A DNA stretch of 24,216 nucleotides. Source: a virus. The DNA is taken from IMG/VR virus record IMGVR_UViG_3300049856_000035, positions 1 to 24,216 of that record, one strand, 5' to 3'. The notes beneath the pieces are model-generated. The model saw only the letters and a program-made list of their open reading frames with translations, ran no database searches and had not been told where the DNA came from. Positions 23,032 to 24,216 of this stretch are shown piece by piece. The translations under genes and the position numbers were made by a program. Numbering within the stretch: the stretch's first letter is position 1; every line of letters starts with the position of its first letter.

Positions 23032-23213
23032 CGCTTACTCCCCTTGCAATTGCTACCACCAGGCCACTTGTCCGTGCGACTCACCACGCCAGACACGCCC
23101 CCAAACACCTCACGCATACTCGATATCCATTGGTGCATCTTCGGGTGCATCTTCTGCTGGTTTATTGCGGCTTGGTCGCGTTTCTGCTTTTCGAGTCTGT
23201 CCAGCAATTCCAT
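23028..23213 (-). CDS. Small basic protein overlapping the replication gene
   Basis: 61 residues from ATG 23213, which has GGAAGG six bases upstream; this start lies 104 bases inside the replication gene in another frame. A shorter start at ATG 23117 (29 residues, eight-base overlap) is possible but has a poorer binding site. The N-terminus MELLDRLEKQKRDQAAINQQ is a charged helix and the C-terminus is basic (NCKGSKR). The stop overlaps the next start by four bases. No family recognised. Confidence 0.45.
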   Translation of the reverse strand: MELLDRLEKQKRDQAAINQQKMHPKMHQWISSMREVFGGVSGVVSRTDKWPGGSNCKGSKR

Positions 23214-23709
23214 GCGCGGCCTTCCTCATCCACTCGTAGCCCTGACTGCTGATGGTCTGCCATTCCTCATTAGACACGTCAGCGTCTCCGTAGAGCTTCC
23301 GCAATCTCTCTCCCATCTTGCGTTTCATCGCGACCATGGCTTCTAGCTGGTCGTTGGGAATGCGGTAGTTGTGAAGGACTTCCAGTAACAAACGGTTGGC
23401 TGAGGCTTGCCACTTACAGGGCTGAGGGTAGACCTCATCGGGCTTAACGTCGTTGGCCTTGCTTGGTGGTTGCTTGTACTGGATCGTCTCGTACTCGTCG
23501 GTCCACCGCTCCTGGTTTAGGAAGGTCGTGGGATCGAGGACAAAGCCGTCCTTCCAGCGTTTATCCTCCTTCACCCGTTTCTTCAGGTGGGCTACGATAG
23601 TTGGAGCATAGTCGTCGAGCTTCTTCAGTTCCCACTTCTTCAGCGCGGCGGCTTTGCCGACCTTTTTTGGGTAGGCTTGCCAGAAGGACTCGAAGGCGGA
23701 GCTGCTCAT
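23110..23709 (-). CDS. Probable phage replication protein (FWxxYPxK type)
   Basis: 199 residues from ATG 23709 (ATGA overlap), with AAGGA seven bases upstream. An in-frame extension to 23796 would run into the DUF3440 gene and is rejected. The N-terminus has the signature FESFWQAYPKKVGKAAALKK (5-24), then W..GFVLDPTTFLNQERW (about 52-69), a pattern typical of phage replication initiator or helicase-loader proteins. The middle is helical (ANRLLLEVLHNYRIPNDQLE) and the C-terminus is charged and disordered-looking (PAEDAPEDAPMDIEYA). It likely starts DNA replication by recruiting a host or phage helicase. No wing-helix or ATPase motif was seen, so the exact role is uncertain. Confidence 0.65.
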   Translation of the reverse strand: MSSSAFESFWQAYPKKVGKAAALKKWELKKLDDYAPTIVAHLKKRVKEDKRWKDGFVLDPTTFLNQERWTDEYETIQYKQPPSKANDVKPDEVYPQPCKWQASANRLLLEVLHNYRIPNDQLEAMVAMKRKMGERLRKLYGDADVSNEEWQTISSQGYEWMRKAAHGIAGQTRKAETRPSRNKPAEDAPEDAPMDIEYA

Positions 23710-24216
23710 GCTGCTTTCCTTGCCTTCTTCAGAGTCAGATAACGCCCATAGGCTTCGCTCTTTGGCTGCGTGAGACCAAGACCCTTGCACCACCAATCGT
23801 TACGCAACAGAACTTTGCAGAGTCTGCGCCATGACGGCGCCCAATATTTCTTCTCCAAGGATCGCGGCGCTTCATCAGGAATCCCACCGGCATACCCTCT
23901 GCTCTGCCAGCCTTTCATCCAACTGCGGAATCGAGCGACGTAATGCTCTCGCGTGACTTCAGGCATCGTCGCTAACAGCAGGTTGGCGTAGCTTTTCCAA
24001 GTATGCCCCGGTGGCTTCGTGATCTTGTTATAGCCGGTAATGTTCCCGGTTTCCTCAATGTACAAAGCCCCGCTATTGGCCCCGTTCACCCTGGCAACTA
24101 CCTTGCTCCACGTTTCAGGTTCAATGATGTGATAGAGCCAGAGACCGCGCTTCTGATCGTCACCGTAGGGCTGGCACAGCCTCATCTGCGAAGGACTAAG
24201 CCCCGCTAGATGCATC
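23706..24216 (-). CDS. IbrA-like/DUF3440 PAPS-reductase-family protein, 5' part missing
   Basis: The visible 169 residues match the C-terminal DUF3440 region of IbrA and related phage phosphoadenosine-phosphosulfate reductase-like proteins. Matching blocks include SQMRLCQPYGDDQKRGLWLY, ETWSKVVARVNGANSGALY, KITKPPGHTWKSYANLLL, APSWRRLCKVLLRNDWWCKG and LGLTQPKSEAYGRYL. The ATP-pyrophosphatase (PP-loop) half should lie to the right of the window, so the ATG at 24215 is probably internal. The family is known as a regulator (IbrA/IbrB in E. coli) and is common in phages, where its substrate is unsettled. In family members an IbrB/ParB-like partner gene often lies adjacent. None is visible downstream here, so it would have to lie upstream. 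Confidence 0.88.
   Translation of the reverse strand, partial: MHLAGLSPSQMRLCQPYGDDQKRGLWLYHIIEPETWSKVVARVNGANSGALYIEETGNITGYNKITKPPGHTWKSYANLLLATMPEVTREHYVARFRSWMKGWQSRGYAGGIPDEAPRSLEKKYWAPSWRRLCKVLLRNDWWCKGLGLTQPKSEAYGRYLTLKKARKAA

Noticed and set aside
1-24216. CRISPR arrays, tRNA genes, insertion sequences, integrase and attachment sites
   Set aside because: I looked for spaced direct repeats, cloverleaf-like segments, transposase or recombinase motifs and found none.

Overview
The window is one contiguous leftward (minus-strand) gene block from a tailed phage or prophage of podovirus type. Virion genes appear in the order of Salmonella phage P22 and its relatives: small terminase, large terminase, portal, scaffold, coat, gp4-like factor, gp10-like stabiliser, small proteins, gp14-position protein, three ejection proteins, then tailspikes. 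Base composition looks moderately GC-rich (roughly high fifties percent by eye). Family resemblances point to a proteobacterial host, but the sequence does not identify it. No integrase, repressor, endolysin, tRNA or CRISPR array is visible, so lysogeny and lysis functions, if present, lie outside the window.

Right part (24216 to 20532) is the early/accessory segment. It starts with the C-terminal part of an IbrA-like (DUF3440) PAPS-reductase-family protein cut by the window edge. A probable replication protein with an FWxxYPxK motif follows, then a chain of very small overlapping genes, most encoding membrane proteins and several too short for ordinary gene callers. After that come a small HTH protein, a cysteine-rich mini protein, an uncharacterised two-part protein, an HNH/NinG-like nuclease, a 45-residue acidic protein and a probable late regulator with a sigma-70-region-4-like helix-turn-helix. 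Almost every junction is a 1- or 4-base stop/start overlap, so the segment probably works as one translationally coupled transcript.

Middle part (20501 to 7352) is the head and DNA-ejection module. A strong intrinsic terminator sits directly between the coat gene and the gp4-like gene, with its T-run touching the next ATG. This is a likely device for making far more coat than tail factors.

Left part (7203 to 1) is the receptor-binding/surface module. It holds a first beta-helix tailspike whose body is visibly more AT-rich than its N-terminal adaptor, an 84-residue spike-base-like protein, and a second, unrelated beta-helix tailspike. Overlapping that by four bases is a large secreted multi-domain protein (signal peptide, kelch-like propeller, Ig-like domain, lyase-like jelly roll) that runs off the left edge. 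This last gene is open across the whole first 2258 bases and is the most unusual member of the window.
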